64,000 nucleotides of DNA from Vreelandella hamiltonii (GCF_014651775.1 NZ_BMXN01000002.1:1-64000); one strand, 5' to 3'. Positions 43,925 to 53,841 are shown, numbered from the stretch's first letter. Notes: generated by a model not told the origin, from the letters alone. Numbers and translations are program-made.

Positions 43925-45465
43925 CTGACGAGCGTCAGCACGAAACCCGCCCCCGCAATATGCCCCTGCTCTTGCTCCAGGTCGGTGCTCAGCAGGGTAG
44001 GCTCATCGCTCTGGGGGAGCGTGATCACCAAACCTTCGCCGCTGTCATCGACCACGATGTGTGGCAGCGCCGGGGGGCTTTCGGGCCGAGAGTGATTGAG
44101 CAGCACCGCCAGACGCAGCAGGCGAGCCAGCTTGCCCGCCGTGGGCTGTTGGGATGCGGGCAGTGCCTGCCACTCCTTGAGCGGAAACTTGCGTCGATGG
44201 GCGCGCACCAGAAAGGCCAGCAGGCGCTGTTCCGGGCGTGAAAACCCGGCCAGATCCGAATGCTCCAGTAAGTAAGCGCCGTGACGGTGGAACTGGCTAT
44301 GGGAAATGGCGAGCCCGATCTCGTGGACATGGCTGGCCCAGTTCAGGAAATGTCCCTGTTCGTTGCTCAACCCCCAGGAGGGCTGGAGTCGTTTGAACAG
44401 CCGCCCAGCGGTGTCGGCCACGTTCTCGGCTTGCCGGGTATCCACATCGTAGGTGCGCTTGAGCAACTCCAGGGTACGCGAGCGAGTGTCTTCGGCACTG
44501 TTGCGCCCGGCCATGTCATACAGCACGCCTTCCCGCAGCGCGCCATCGGCAAAACGCATCTGGTGCAGGTCGAAGGCTTCGAAAACGGCATTGAGAATGG
44601 CGATGCCCGCCGGGAATACCCGGGCGCGGTCTGCCTTCAGGCCATCCAGCTCGACCTTGTCCAGGTGCTTGCACTTTACCAGCCGCTCTCTGAGCTTTTG
44701 CAGGCCGCTGCGGGTAATCACCCCTTCCTGGGGCGCATCGCCGTAGGCGAACAGAACGCTGGCGGCAGCCTTGATCGTGCCGCTGGAGCCCACCGGGTCA
44801 TCCCAGCCCAGGCGCTGGTAAGGCCGCTGGATATTGGCCAGTTCCGAGAGTGCCGCCAGCTCGGCGCGGCGCATGCGCTTTTCGGTAATCTCGCCATCGG
44901 CAAAAAAGCGCTGGCTGAACGTCACGCAGCCCATGCGCAGGCTCTCCAGCGCCTTGGGCTCGAAGGCTTCACCAATGATGAATTCCGTGGAGCCCCCGCC
45001 AATGTCGACGATCAGGCGGCGGCCGTTCTCGGCCAGGGCATGGGCGGCGCCCAGATAGATCAGTCGGGCCTCTTCACGCCCCGCAATGATTTCAATGGCG
45101 TGGCCAAGCTGGGCTTCGGCGCGTTCGATGAAGTCCTGGCTATTGTGGGCGTCGCGCAGCGCGTTGGTGCCCACCACCCGCAGGTTGGCGCTCTCTATGT
45201 CGGTCAGAAAGGGCGCAAAGCGGCTCAGGCAATCCAGCGCCCGCTGCATGGCGGCTTCGCTGAGGTAGCCATTAGCATCCAGGCCTGCAGCAAGCTGCAC
45301 CTTCTCACCCTGCCGGGCAACGACTTGCAGCCGCTCGTTCTGGTAGTTGGCAACCAGCAAGTGAAAGCTGTTGGAGCCCAGGTCAATGGCGGCCAGGCGC
45401 TGAGGGGCAGCGCTGTCTACTTCGCTGTTAGGCGCATCGGTGGGGAGCGAAATGTCCTTGGGCAT
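43921..45465 (-). CDS. ppx: Exopolyphosphatase
   Basis: Degrades polyphosphate from its end or, as a Ppx/GppA enzyme, hydrolyses pppGpp. The 514-residue protein has the actin-like ATPase fold: AAIDLGSNSFHLLVAN near residue 26, VVGTNALRDA, the phosphate loop VDIGGGSTEFIIG, GCVTFSQRFF and VGSSGTIKA, and a C-terminal HD-like helical domain (WASHVHEIGLAISHSQFHRH). It is convergent with tilS and divergent from rho, as in Pseudomonas where trxA sits between ppx and rho. Confidence 0.92.
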   Translation of the reverse strand: MPKDISLPTDAPNSEVDSAAPQRLAAIDLGSNSFHLLVANYQNERLQVVARQGEKVQLAAGLDANGYLSEAAMQRALDCLSRFAPFLTDIESANLRVVGTNALRDAHNSQDFIERAEAQLGHAIEIIAGREEARLIYLGAAHALAENGRRLIVDIGGGSTEFIIGEAFEPKALESLRMGCVTFSQRFFADGEITEKRMRRAELAALSELANIQRPYQRLGWDDPVGSSGTIKAAASVLFAYGDAPQEGVITRSGLQKLRERLVKCKHLDKVELDGLKADRARVFPAGIAILNAVFEAFDLHQMRFADGALREGVLYDMAGRNSAEDTRSRTLELLKRTYDVDTRQAENVADTAGRLFKRLQPSWGLSNEQGHFLNWASHVHEIGLAISHSQFHRHGAYLLEHSDLAGFSRPEQRLLAFLVRAHRRKFPLKEWQALPASQQPTAGKLARLLRLAVLLNHSRPESPPALPHIVVDDSGEGLVITLPQSDEPTLLSTDLEQEQGHIAGAGFVLTLVS

Positions 45466-45880
45466 GAGCTATCCTTCAAGTTGGCTATGCCAAGGTTGCG
45501 GCGCCCTCTGGCTATTGTCAATTGCCAAAGGCTTGCGTTTGTCGCGGGGCTTGACTACCATCGGGTAACTGGCCTGATCCGAGTTGGCTTGTACGTCCAG
45601 ACAAGCGTGTTGACTCGGCACCCCGAGCAAGACGTATTCCGATGGCATCAGCCAGATGTCCAAGTCGTCAGATAACCTACCCTCACGCCCAGCGGTCACC
45701 AATTACGGCTAATGGCTACATCATGGCCGACGCGACTGCCCATACTTATCAATCGAGCGTGTGCCTGGATGGAGTCTGAACGCATCACTCGGCGCTTTGC
45801 CCTAATGACTTAGGCCTCGCCTCCTGTCTTATTCCCGGCGCTCGTCGCCCAGCTTTCATGAGCAATTTTCTAACACACCG
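45466..45880. other. ppx/rho divergent gap without a gene
   Basis: These 415 bases show no convincing coding region; in particular there is no thioredoxin (no WCGPC-coding stretch), although trxA occupies this place in Pseudomonas. The half next to rho is probably its long leader, since rho is commonly autoregulated by Rho-dependent termination in its leader. A TTGACT at 45611-45616 with a TATTCC 19 bases on is a poor promoter candidate. Confidence 0.4.
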
Positions 45881-47140
<1,260 letters not shown>

Positions 47141-47201
47141 GGCGCTGCATTGTGGCGCCACCCGCTACGCGGCGACTGATATCCGGGTTGAGGAGAGGAC
47201 C

Positions 47202-48695
47202 TTGAAGTACAACGACTTGCGCGATTTCATAGCAGCGCTGGAAGCTCAAGGTGAGCTCAAGCGCATTACCGCCGAAGTTGACCCCTACCTTGAAATTACC
47301 GAAATCTGTGACCGTACGCTGCGTGCCGGTGGCCCGGCACTGCTGTTCGAAAATGTCAAAGGTCACGACATGCCCCTGTTGGGCAACCTGTTTGGTACGC
47401 CCAAGCGTGTTGCGCTGGGCATGGGGCAGGAGTCGGTAGAAGCCCTGCGGGAAGTCGGCAAACTGCTGGCGTTTCTGAAGGAGCCTGACCCGCCCAAAGG
47501 GCTGAAAGATGCCTGGGAGAAGCTGCCGATCTTCAAGCAGGTGCTCAGCATGGGGCCGAAGAACGTCAAACGCGCCCCGGTCCAGGAAGTGGTCTACGAA
47601 GGTGACGACGTAGACCTGGACCGTCTGCCCATTCAGCACTGCTGGCCGGGTGATGCAGCGCCGCTGGTGACCTGGCCGCTGGTGATCACCAAAGGGCCGC
47701 ACAAGAAACGTCAGAACCTGGGGATCTACCGCCAGCAAAAGATCGGCAAGAACCGGCTGATCATGCGTTGGTTGTCTCATCGTGGGGGCGCGCTGGACTT
47801 TCTGGAATTCCAGAAGGCGCATCCTGGCGAGCCCTTCCCCGTGGCCGTGGCCCTGGGGGCAGACCCCGCCACGATACTGGGAGCGGTCACCCCGGTGCCC
47901 GATTCGCTCTCGGAGTACGCGTTTGCCGGGCTGCTGCGCGGGTCGCGCACCGAGCTGGTCAAGTGCGGCCATGCCGAGCTGGACGTGCCTGCCTCCGCCG
48001 AAATCATGCTGGAAGGGTTCATCTACCCCGACGACATGGCCCCGGAAGGCCCCTTCGGCGACCACACCGGCTACTACAACGAAGTAGACCGGTTCCCGGT
48101 GTTTACCGTGACGCGCATGACCATGCGCCGCGACGCGATCTACCACTCTACGTACACGGGGCGTCCTCCCGATGAGCCCGCCATTCTAGGCGTGGCGCTC
48201 AACGAGGTGTTCGTGCCGATCCTGTGCAAGCAGTTCCCCGAAATCGTCGATTTCTACCTGCCGCCGGAAGGCTGCTCCTACCGCATGGCGGTGGTCACCA
48301 TGAAGAAGCAGTATCCGGGCCATGCCAAGCGGGTGATGATGGGGGTGTGGAGCTTTTTGCGTCAGTTCATGTACACCAAATTCGTGATCGTGCTGGACGA
48401 CGACGTCGATGCCCGTAACTGGGAAGACGTCATGTGGGCAATCACCACCCGCATGGACCCGGCCCGGGACACGGTGATGGTCGAGAACACCCCCATCGAT
48501 TACCTGGACTTTGCCTCGCCGGTTTCCGGGCTGGGCTCCAAGATGGGCCTGGACGCCACCAACAAGTGGCCCGGGGAAACCGACCGAGAGTGGGGAACGC
48601 CCATCGTGATGGACGATGCCATCAAGACCCGCGTCGACCAGCGTTGGGAAGAGCTGGGTATCGATATTCCCCTGCCCGCACCGCGACACGGCTAG
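47202..48695 (+). CDS. ubiD: UbiD, 4-hydroxy-3-polyprenylbenzoate decarboxylase
   Basis: Prenylated-FMN enzyme of ubiquinone synthesis. Starts at TTG 47202 behind a strong AGGAGAGGA site, giving [20 protein letters not shown]; 497 residues, the E. coli size. UbiD-family segments: [53 protein letters not shown] (catalytic Glu region) and the C-terminal [11 protein letters not shown]. Followed 41 bases later by the flavin reductase gene, a pairing also known from enterobacteria (ubiD-fre), where reduced FMN supply for the cofactor is a likely link. Confidence 0.94.
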   Translation: MKYNDLRDFIAALEAQGELKRITAEVDPYLEITEICDRTLRAGGPALLFENVKGHDMPLLGNLFGTPKRVALGMGQESVEALREVGKLLAFLKEPDPPKGLKDAWEKLPIFKQVLSMGPKNVKRAPVQEVVYEGDDVDLDRLPIQHCWPGDAAPLVTWPLVITKGPHKKRQNLGIYRQQKIGKNRLIMRWLSHRGGALDFLEFQKAHPGEPFPVAVALGADPATILGAVTPVPDSLSEYAFAGLLRGSRTELVKCGHAELDVPASAEIMLEGFIYPDDMAPEGPFGDHTGYYNEVDRFPVFTVTRMTMRRDAIYHSTYTGRPPDEPAILGVALNEVFVPILCKQFPEIVDFYLPPEGCSYRMAVVTMKKQYPGHAKRVMMGVWSFLRQFMYTKFVIVLDDDVDARNWEDVMWAITTRMDPARDTVMVENTPIDYLDFASPVSGLGSKMGLDATNKWPGETDREWGTPIVMDDAIKTRVDQRWEELGIDIPLPAPRHG

Positions 48696-48736
48696 TGCTG
48701 CCGTGGGACTGAACGATTTGCCAAAAAGAGGCTTTC

Positions 48737-49516
48737 ATGAGCGTTAATACGTCAACGTGTAAAACGCTGACCTGCCAGGTGACCGCCGTTGAAGATCTCA
48801 CTCCCGATGTCTTCAGGGTGGCGCTTGCCGGACGCGCAGAGGCAATGCAGCATGCGCCCGGCCAGTACCTGGAACTCAAGCTGGACGACGATACCTGGGT
48901 GCCTTTCTCGATTGCCAGCGCCGACCGCGGCGACGGCACCTTGGAACTGCAGATCCAGCACTGGCCCGAGCGCGAGAACTCCCGTCGGTTACGCCAGTTG
49001 CTACAGGTAGCCAACCAGTTGACCGTACGCCTGCCCAGCGGTGTCTGTGTGCTGGATGGGCAGAGTGAGCGCCCCTTGCTGCTGATCGCCGCAGGAACCG
49101 GGTTCGCGCAGATGAAAGCCATCGTCGAGGCGGCCCTGCGTGACCAGCCACAGCGGCCGATATCGCTGTGGTGGGCAAACCGCGAGCACCGCGACCTGTA
49201 TGCCGAAGACCTGGCATGCCAGTGGGCTCAGCAGGCCGAGCAGCTGTCGTTTCATGCAGTGACCGAGTTTCCGCTGACCGAACCTCTCGCTGCTGGCGAG
49301 CGTATTCACCACCACCAGGGGCGGGTAGACCTGGTGCTGGAAAGCCAGTTGGTGAAGGCGCTGGAAAAAACGCTGGGCACGCCGGAAGGCTGTGATATTT
49401 ACCTCTCTGGTTCGCCGGGCATGGTGTACGCCTGTGTCGATGTGCTGGAGCGGCTGGGCGCGAGCAGTGAGCGTATGTTCTCGGATGTGTTTGCCTACGC
49501 TCCACGCCCTCACTAG
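48737..49516 (+). CDS. fre: NAD(P)H-flavin reductase, Fre-like
   Basis: A 259-residue ferredoxin-NADP reductase-type flavoenzyme. The flavin-binding domain has HAPGQYLELKLDDDTWVPFS followed by IAS; the nucleotide-binding domain has LLIAAGTGFAQMKAIVE, SLWWANREHRDLY and YLSGSPGMVYACVDVL. It has no iron-sulfur or ferredoxin domain, so it most likely supplies reduced flavin (Fre/LuxG type). Position after ubiD fits a role in providing FMNH2 for UbiX/UbiD. Confidence 0.88.
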   Translation: MSVNTSTCKTLTCQVTAVEDLTPDVFRVALAGRAEAMQHAPGQYLELKLDDDTWVPFSIASADRGDGTLELQIQHWPERENSRRLRQLLQVANQLTVRLPSGVCVLDGQSERPLLLIAAGTGFAQMKAIVEAALRDQPQRPISLWWANREHRDLYAEDLACQWAQQAEQLSFHAVTEFPLTEPLAAGERIHHHQGRVDLVLESQLVKALEKTLGTPEGCDIYLSGSPGMVYACVDVLERLGASSERMFSDVFAYAPRPH

Positions 49517-49582
49517 AATGATCCACCGACGTAAGCAATAGAGCGGCAAGAGCCGCCTGTAGACCCTTGACGAGGAGGCTAT

Positions 49583-49711
49583 ATGGCCCATCATGATGAA
49601 GACTTCAAAGATGAATCCGGACTGCTGCCTATCGTGCTGGGCATCGTCGTGCTGGTCAGCATGAGTGCGCTGCCCGCCACCATCGGCTGGATTCAGGCCT
49701 TCAGTAACTGA
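49583..49711 (+). CDS. 42-residue single-span membrane protein
   Basis: ATG 49583 is preceded by GAGGAGGC with good spacing, and the short frame encodes a polar His/Asp/Glu-rich N-terminus (MAHHDEDFKDES), one hydrophobic segment (GLLPIVLGIVVLVSMSALPA) and a short tail WIQAFSN. It begins 66 bases after fre and may be the last gene of the ubiD operon. The family is not recognised; small one-span proteins often modulate larger membrane complexes, but nothing here names a partner. An imperfect hairpin without a T run follows (49720-49740). Confidence 0.65.
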   Translation: MAHHDEDFKDESGLLPIVLGIVVLVSMSALPATIGWIQAFSN

Positions 49712-49854
49712 GGCTGTCGCTGGCCTGGCGGGCAGGCCAGCCCCTTGAACGGAAAATCTTGCATGAAGAACCTCGAATGGCGGGTTGCCATTTGGCATTT
49801 TGGCAGGCAGGATTAAGCAGTATCGTCATTATGACTTTTCATGAGGAAGCCGCC

Positions 49855-50007
49855 ATGCATCATGCTGCGTGTTCAGACCGCCGCCAGCGCCAACCGGAAA
49901 CGGTGGCGAGCGCGTGGGCGAATACGTCGCTGAGCGTCGCGTCTTCCCAGTCCGTTTATTATGCAGCGTATTGGTTTAGCCAGGGTGTGCCGCTGGCCGA
50001 CGCCTGA
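49855..50007 (+). CDS. Candidate aromatic leader peptide 1 upstream of the DAHP synthase gene
   Basis: A 50-codon frame with GAGGAAG before its ATG (an in-frame ATG 24 bases upstream is also possible). Near its end it runs SVYYAAYWFSQG: three Tyr, one Trp and one Phe within seven codons (49957-49977). A hairpin (49985-50001 pairing with 50009-50027, stop codon in the loop) begins 7 bases after the Phe codon, and a perfect terminator follows at 50051-50088. This resembles an attenuation leader for an aromatic-pathway gene. Against a classical mechanism, I found no clear anti-terminator that pairs with the terminator's left arm. Confidence 0.5.
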   Translation: MHHAACSDRRQRQPETVASAWANTSLSVASSQSVYYAAYWFSQGVPLADA

Positions 50008-50050
50008 TGTCGGGCCGGCAGGCACACCGCACAGGTGACCTGCCGCATGC

Positions 50051-50088
50051 AAAAAAGCCTCGGTGGGTTACCCCACCGAGGCTTTTTT
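50051..50088 (+). terminator. Strong rho-independent terminator downstream of leader 1
   Basis: AAAAAAGCCTCGGTGGG and CCCACCGAGGCTTTTTT form a perfect 17-bp stem with a four-base loop and T run, 43 bases after the leader 1 stop codon and 260 bases before the DAHP synthase start. It may be a regulated attenuator or simply the end of the upstream transcript. Confidence 0.9.
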
Positions 50089-50164
50089 CGTTTTACGCTG
50101 CGGTCAGCCAGGCTGGCCTGAACGGGCCACGGGTTTTCATTCAATGCAACACAGGAGCTGCACC

Positions 50165-50344
50165 ATGTCTTACCGCAACCGCGCAATCGTTAGCCCCCAG
50201 GCCTTCCGTCATATCGGCTATGGCTATGGCTGGCGATTTAGTGACGCGCGGTCGGTGCAAGCTGCCACCTCCGACCGTGCTTGCCTGGGTGGCAAGGAAG
50301 GATTGCGATGTTTAGCGCTGTGTCCCACGATCTCGGAGAGTTGA
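50165..50344 (+). CDS. Candidate aromatic leader peptide 2, coupled to the DAHP synthase gene
   Basis: A 59-codon frame behind an excellent AGGAG site (50153-50157). Its residues 18-25 are GYGYGWRF (Tyr, Tyr, Trp, Phe). The stop codon ends 3 bases before the DAHP synthase ATG, so translation is coupled. Just after the aromatic codons the RNA can form competing stems: 50246-50255 with 50271-50280 (10 bp), 50263-50269 with 50288-50294 (7 bp), and 50280-50285 with 50291-50296 (6 bp). None has a T run, so any control would act through translation or Rho. The peptide matches no protein family that I know. Confidence 0.55.
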   Translation: MSYRNRAIVSPQAFRHIGYGYGWRFSDARSVQAATSDRACLGGKEGLRCLALCPTISES

Positions 50345-50347
50345 CCC

Positions 50348-51412
50348 ATGAATGCCCCTATTGCCCCCCAATGCACGCCCCTGGCAGACGACCACGTCTC
50401 CTTGTCCTCCACGCCCTTGCCGTTGCCCGCTGAGCTGCGCCAGCGCATTGCCATCAGTGCCCCCTTGGCCGTACAGATTGCCGAGCAGCAGCGTGCAGTG
50501 CAGCGTATTTTGAATGGCCAGGATGACCGCCTGCTGGTGGTGGTCGGGCCTTGCTCCATTCACGACCCGGATGCCGCACTGGAGTATGCCGACCGCCTGG
50601 CGGCGCTCAGCGACGACATTGGCCAGCATATCCTGCCGGTCATGCGTGTCTACGTGGAGAAGCCGCGTACCACGGTGGGCTGGAAGGGGCTGGCCTACGA
50701 CCCGCACCTGGATGGCAGTGGCGACATGCCTCATGGAGTTGCCCTGTCGCGGGAGTTGATGCATGCGGTAGCCTCGCGCGGCTTGCCGGTAGCGACCGAG
50801 CTGCTGCAGCCCATGCTGGCGCCTTACCTGGATGACCTGCTGAGCTGGGTGGCGATTGGCGCGCGGACCACGGAGTCCCAGCTGCACCGGGAGCTGGCCA
50901 GTGACCTGACCGCCGCAGTGGGTTTCAAGAATGCCACCAGTGGCGATGTGCAGGTGGCCATCGACGCCATGCAGGCCGCGGCGCACGCCCATCAGCGGTT
51001 TGCCATGGACCGCCAGGGGCGCCCCATCATGCAGGAAACCGCCGGTAACCCGCACACCCATGTGGTGTTGCGCGGCGGGCACGGCGAGCCCAATTACCAG
51101 GCCCACCACGTGCAGGCGGCCATCGACACGCTGCAGCGTGCGGGGCAGAACCCGCGCCTGATGGTGGACTGCAGCCATGCCAACGCTCGCAAGGATCATC
51201 GTCGGCAAAGCGAGGTCATGCGGGAGGTGCTGGCGCAGCGCCAGGCAGGCGAGGCCCGCCTGGTCGCGCTGATGCTGGAGAGCCATCTGTTCGAAGGCAA
51301 GCAGCCGCTGAGCCCGGGCCAACTGCGCTATGGCGTCTCGGTCACCGATGCCTGCGTGGGTTGGGAGACCACCGAGCGGCTGCTGAAGAGCGCCGCCGAA
51401 CAGCTGGCCTGA
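50348..51412 (+). CDS. aroF: 3-deoxy-7-phosphoheptulonate (DAHP) synthase, class I
   Basis: First enzyme of aromatic amino acid synthesis, condensing phosphoenolpyruvate and erythrose 4-phosphate. The 354-residue AroF/G/H-type protein shows VVVGPCSIHDPDAALEYADR, MRVYVEKPRTTVGWKG, the GARTTESQLHRELAS segment, VGFKNATSGD, VLRGGHGEPNY, MVDCSHANARKDH (metal ligands) and VTDACVGWETTERLL. Which amino acid feeds back on it cannot be read by eye, so the symbol is the generic one. Preceded by two aromatic-rich short frames that suggest control by aromatic amino acids. Confidence 0.92.
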   Translation: MNAPIAPQCTPLADDHVSLSSTPLPLPAELRQRIAISAPLAVQIAEQQRAVQRILNGQDDRLLVVVGPCSIHDPDAALEYADRLAALSDDIGQHILPVMRVYVEKPRTTVGWKGLAYDPHLDGSGDMPHGVALSRELMHAVASRGLPVATELLQPMLAPYLDDLLSWVAIGARTTESQLHRELASDLTAAVGFKNATSGDVQVAIDAMQAAAHAHQRFAMDRQGRPIMQETAGNPHTHVVLRGGHGEPNYQAHHVQAAIDTLQRAGQNPRLMVDCSHANARKDHRRQSEVMREVLAQRQAGEARLVALMLESHLFEGKQPLSPGQLRYGVSVTDACVGWETTERLLKSAAEQLA

Positions 51413-51475
51413 GCGCGTTGACTGACCTGGTCAGCCCCGTATCATAAGAGGTTCCTTTCGATAACGAGGTTGGCC

Positions 51476-51988
51476 ATGGCCTTTACCCTTGAGCAACACG
51501 ATCCAGATACCTATCGGCGCAAGGCGCGCATCATCAGCATCATCATGGCAGGGCAGCTGGTGGTGTTCGGCCTGCTGTTCTCCATGCTGCTGACCGCGAC
51601 TTTCGGCAGCAGCTTCTGGCTGAATGCCCTCGGGGTGCTGCTGGGCCTGTTGGCGACCAGCGCCATGTTTGCCGCCCTGCGTGAGCGGCCCTGGATGGTG
51701 GAGATGCGCTATGTCTGGCAGCTCAAGCACCACCTGTCGCGCATCAGCAGCTATCTGCAGCCGCTGCGTCGTGGGGTAGAAGAGGACAATCGTCTGGCGC
51801 TGGATATCCTGACCTTTTATCACCAGGGCATGTCGCAACTGGCCGAACTGAACGGCCGCACCACCGATGACGATGCCGAACGGCTGGCCGAAAAGATGCA
51901 GGTCAAGGTCCGGCGCGAAGCGCTCGGCTTGCCCGCAGAGGTAACGTCTTTCGATCCGCACGATCTCAGCGCCTTCAAACCGTCATAA
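51476..51988 (+). CDS. DUF3087 family membrane protein
   Basis: A 170-residue protein of unknown role. Two N-terminal membrane segments (about residues 22-43 and 48-68, with FGSSFWLNALGVLLGLL between) are followed by a cytoplasmic helical domain that includes MRYVWQLKHHLSRISSYLQP and LALDILTFYHQGMSQLAELN. This pattern matches what I remember of DUF3087. ATG 51476 is preferred over a TTG two codons upstream because of GAGG spacing. Confidence 0.75.
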   Translation: MAFTLEQHDPDTYRRKARIISIIMAGQLVVFGLLFSMLLTATFGSSFWLNALGVLLGLLATSAMFAALRERPWMVEMRYVWQLKHHLSRISSYLQPLRRGVEEDNRLALDILTFYHQGMSQLAELNGRTTDDDAERLAEKMQVKVRREALGLPAEVTSFDPHDLSAFKPS

Positions 51989-52002
51989 CGGGAACCTGCC
52001 TC

Positions 52003-52731
52003 ATGATCGCCAAGCCCATTACCTTTCGTCCGCTGTTGGCCATGGCCTCGGTGGCCCTGCTGGCAGGCTGTGCCAGTGCCCCACCTGCGGCAGAAACCCC
52101 CACCCGCACCACGGTGCATAGCACCGCGCCCTTGTTGCCTTCTGCACTGTTTCCCGGCAGTGCGGAGCAGTTCCAGGCCTGGCATTGCCAGCCTGCTCAT
52201 CAGGACCTGGTCACCGCCTTGAATGGCGACGAATTACGCTTGTGGTCGCTGCACGGTGCCTGGCGTTTGCCGCAGGCCGTGGTGGCCAGTGGTGCGCGTT
52301 ATCAGGATGGCGAGATCAGCTTCTGGAACCGTGGCGAGCAGGCCCAGGTAGAGACGCCGCGTGGCCAGTTGCAGTGCCAGCAGGGGTTGGCACGCGCTGC
52401 GGCCACCCGTTCGGCACATCCGGGCGTCATGTTCCTGGCGCGAGGCAACGAGCCCGGCTGGAGTATCGAGCTGGCCCATGACGCACCGGTCATGACCTGG
52501 ACCACGCAGTACGGCAGTGAAACGACCACGCTGCCTTATATGGTCAGCGTCATGGATAACGCCGCGGGTCGTGTGGTGATCGAAAACGCCGATGCCGAGT
52601 CGTTTTTCCGGGTAAGGATCGAATCAGGGGCCTGTTTTGACGACATGAAAGGCCAGCCGTACCCTGCCCGTGTCACGGTCAGTATCGGCGGCGAGCAGTA
52701 CAAGGGGTGTGGCCAGGGCATTGCGCCCTGA
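52003..52731 (+). CDS. Lipoprotein with MliC-like and COG3650-like domains
   Basis: The 242-residue precursor has a lipoprotein signal with lipobox LLAGC (Cys at ~21). Residues ~55-128 resemble the MliC/PliC lysozyme-inhibitor domain (FQAWHCQP, VVASGARYQDGEISFWNRG, LQCQ: two Cys at strand ends and the SGARY/FW core). Residues ~145-240 match the COG3650 module: RGNEPGWSIELAHD, FFRVRIESGACFDDMKGQPY, then VTVSIGGEQYKGCG. Both halves are typically periplasmic and lipid-anchored. A role in defence against lysozyme-type attack is inferred only from MliC; the second module is uncharacterised. Confidence 0.75.
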   Translation: MIAKPITFRPLLAMASVALLAGCASAPPAAETPTRTTVHSTAPLLPSALFPGSAEQFQAWHCQPAHQDLVTALNGDELRLWSLHGAWRLPQAVVASGARYQDGEISFWNRGEQAQVETPRGQLQCQQGLARAAATRSAHPGVMFLARGNEPGWSIELAHDAPVMTWTTQYGSETTTLPYMVSVMDNAAGRVVIENADAESFFRVRIESGACFDDMKGQPYPARVTVSIGGEQYKGCGQGIAP

Positions 52732-52761
52732 CCACAATTCTGAGCTTCCCTTCATGCGGGG

Positions 52762-53841
52762 TCAGCAGCGATAGAGGAAGGGCTCTGCTCGCCATTGAGG
52801 ATCGACGAAGTCAGTGGCGCAGAGTGCCGAAATATCGCCGCCTGCCCGTGACGCCAGGCGCGCCAGCGTTTCCAGCTCCAGCCCGCGAGGGGTGCTGACC
52901 TGTTCGCTGCTCTCCAGCGGTACCCAGCGCTCATCTTCCCGGGTGGCCAGGGTGAAGTTGAAGGGGTGAAAGCCGGGGAACCCAAGACGAATGTCGGTGG
53001 CGACCAGCGTATCGACGCCATCGATCTGGCGGATCTCGTAGCGCAGGAATGGCCCCGTGAACCAGGCCAGGCGCTCCCCTTTGGGGTTGCCAAGGGCCGC
53101 GCTTTCCAGTGCCACGTTACGCCGCAAGGGCTCAAGCGTAGGTGTGCGCTGGCGGTCGAACACGCTGATCAGACTCTCGTAGTAGTGATCGTCGTCAATG
53201 ATCGTGGCGCGCCATAGGGCAATATTGAAGGGGGTGGGCTGCACCATTACCGGCGCCTGCTGCAGGTTGGCCTCGGCCAGGGCGGGGGCCAGGCGCTGCT
53301 CGACGTGCCACTTGGCGCCCGCGGCCAGCAGCAGGTAGGCGCTGGACACCGCCAGACCCACGCGACACGCTTTTTGCACCTTGTGGGTCGAGGCGCCAAT
53401 CAGCAGGGCCAGCAATAGCGGCAGCGTATAAAGCGGGTCGATGATGAACACGATCGGCCAGGCAGCCGGGGGCACGTCCAGCGGCCAGAACAGCTGAGTG
53501 CCGTAGGTGGTCAGGGCGTCCAGCAGCGGGTGGGTGGTGAGGCAGAGGACGTAAAACCACCACCAGTGGCGCAGGTGAACGGGGCGCTGCCGCGTGGCGG
53601 GCCAGCGGTAGGCGGTCAGGAGGGCCAGCAGCGTACCCAGCCCCGTCAGCACGAACAGCGAATGGCTGAAGCCACGGTGCTCGGTCACATTGGCCACCGC
53701 ATCGCCGTAGTCCAGCACCACGTCCAGGTCGGGCAGTGTGCCCAAAAGCGCGCCCACCACGATGGCCTTGCGGCCCCAGCGGCGCCCCAATATCGCGCCG
53801 CCCACAGCGGCGCCCAATGCCGCCTGTGTAATCGAATCCAC
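52762..53841 (-). CDS. YdjM-like metal-dependent membrane protein (DUF457)
   Basis: A 359-residue inner-membrane protein starting at GTG 53841 with GGGAGG 6 bases upstream. The N-terminal half matches the YdjM/DUF457 family: MDSITQAALGAAVGGA, GTLPDLDVVLDYGD, EHRGFSHSLFVL and LTTHPLLDALTTYGTQLFWP, where conserved Asp and His residues suggest a metal site within four to five membrane helices. The C-terminal half is a large soluble domain. E. coli ydjM is a LexA-regulated gene of unknown function; a LexA box was not seen here. Confidence 0.85.
   Translation of the reverse strand: MDSITQAALGAAVGGAILGRRWGRKAIVVGALLGTLPDLDVVLDYGDAVANVTEHRGFSHSLFVLTGLGTLLALLTAYRWPATRQRPVHLRHWWWFYVLCLTTHPLLDALTTYGTQLFWPLDVPPAAWPIVFIIDPLYTLPLLLALLIGASTHKVQKACRVGLAVSSAYLLLAAGAKWHVEQRLAPALAEANLQQAPVMVQPTPFNIALWRATIIDDDHYYESLISVFDRQRTPTLEPLRRNVALESAALGNPKGERLAWFTGPFLRYEIRQIDGVDTLVATDIRLGFPGFHPFNFTLATREDERWVPLESSEQVSTPRGLELETLARLASRAGGDISALCATDFVDPQWRAEPFLYRC

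Noticed and set aside
45469..45702. 77-codon minus-strand frame between ppx and rho
   Set aside because: No convincing ribosome site, no recognisable feature; composition is that of non-coding DNA.
50246..50296. Intrinsic terminator inside the second leader
   Set aside because: The hairpins lack any T run, so they cannot be classical terminators.
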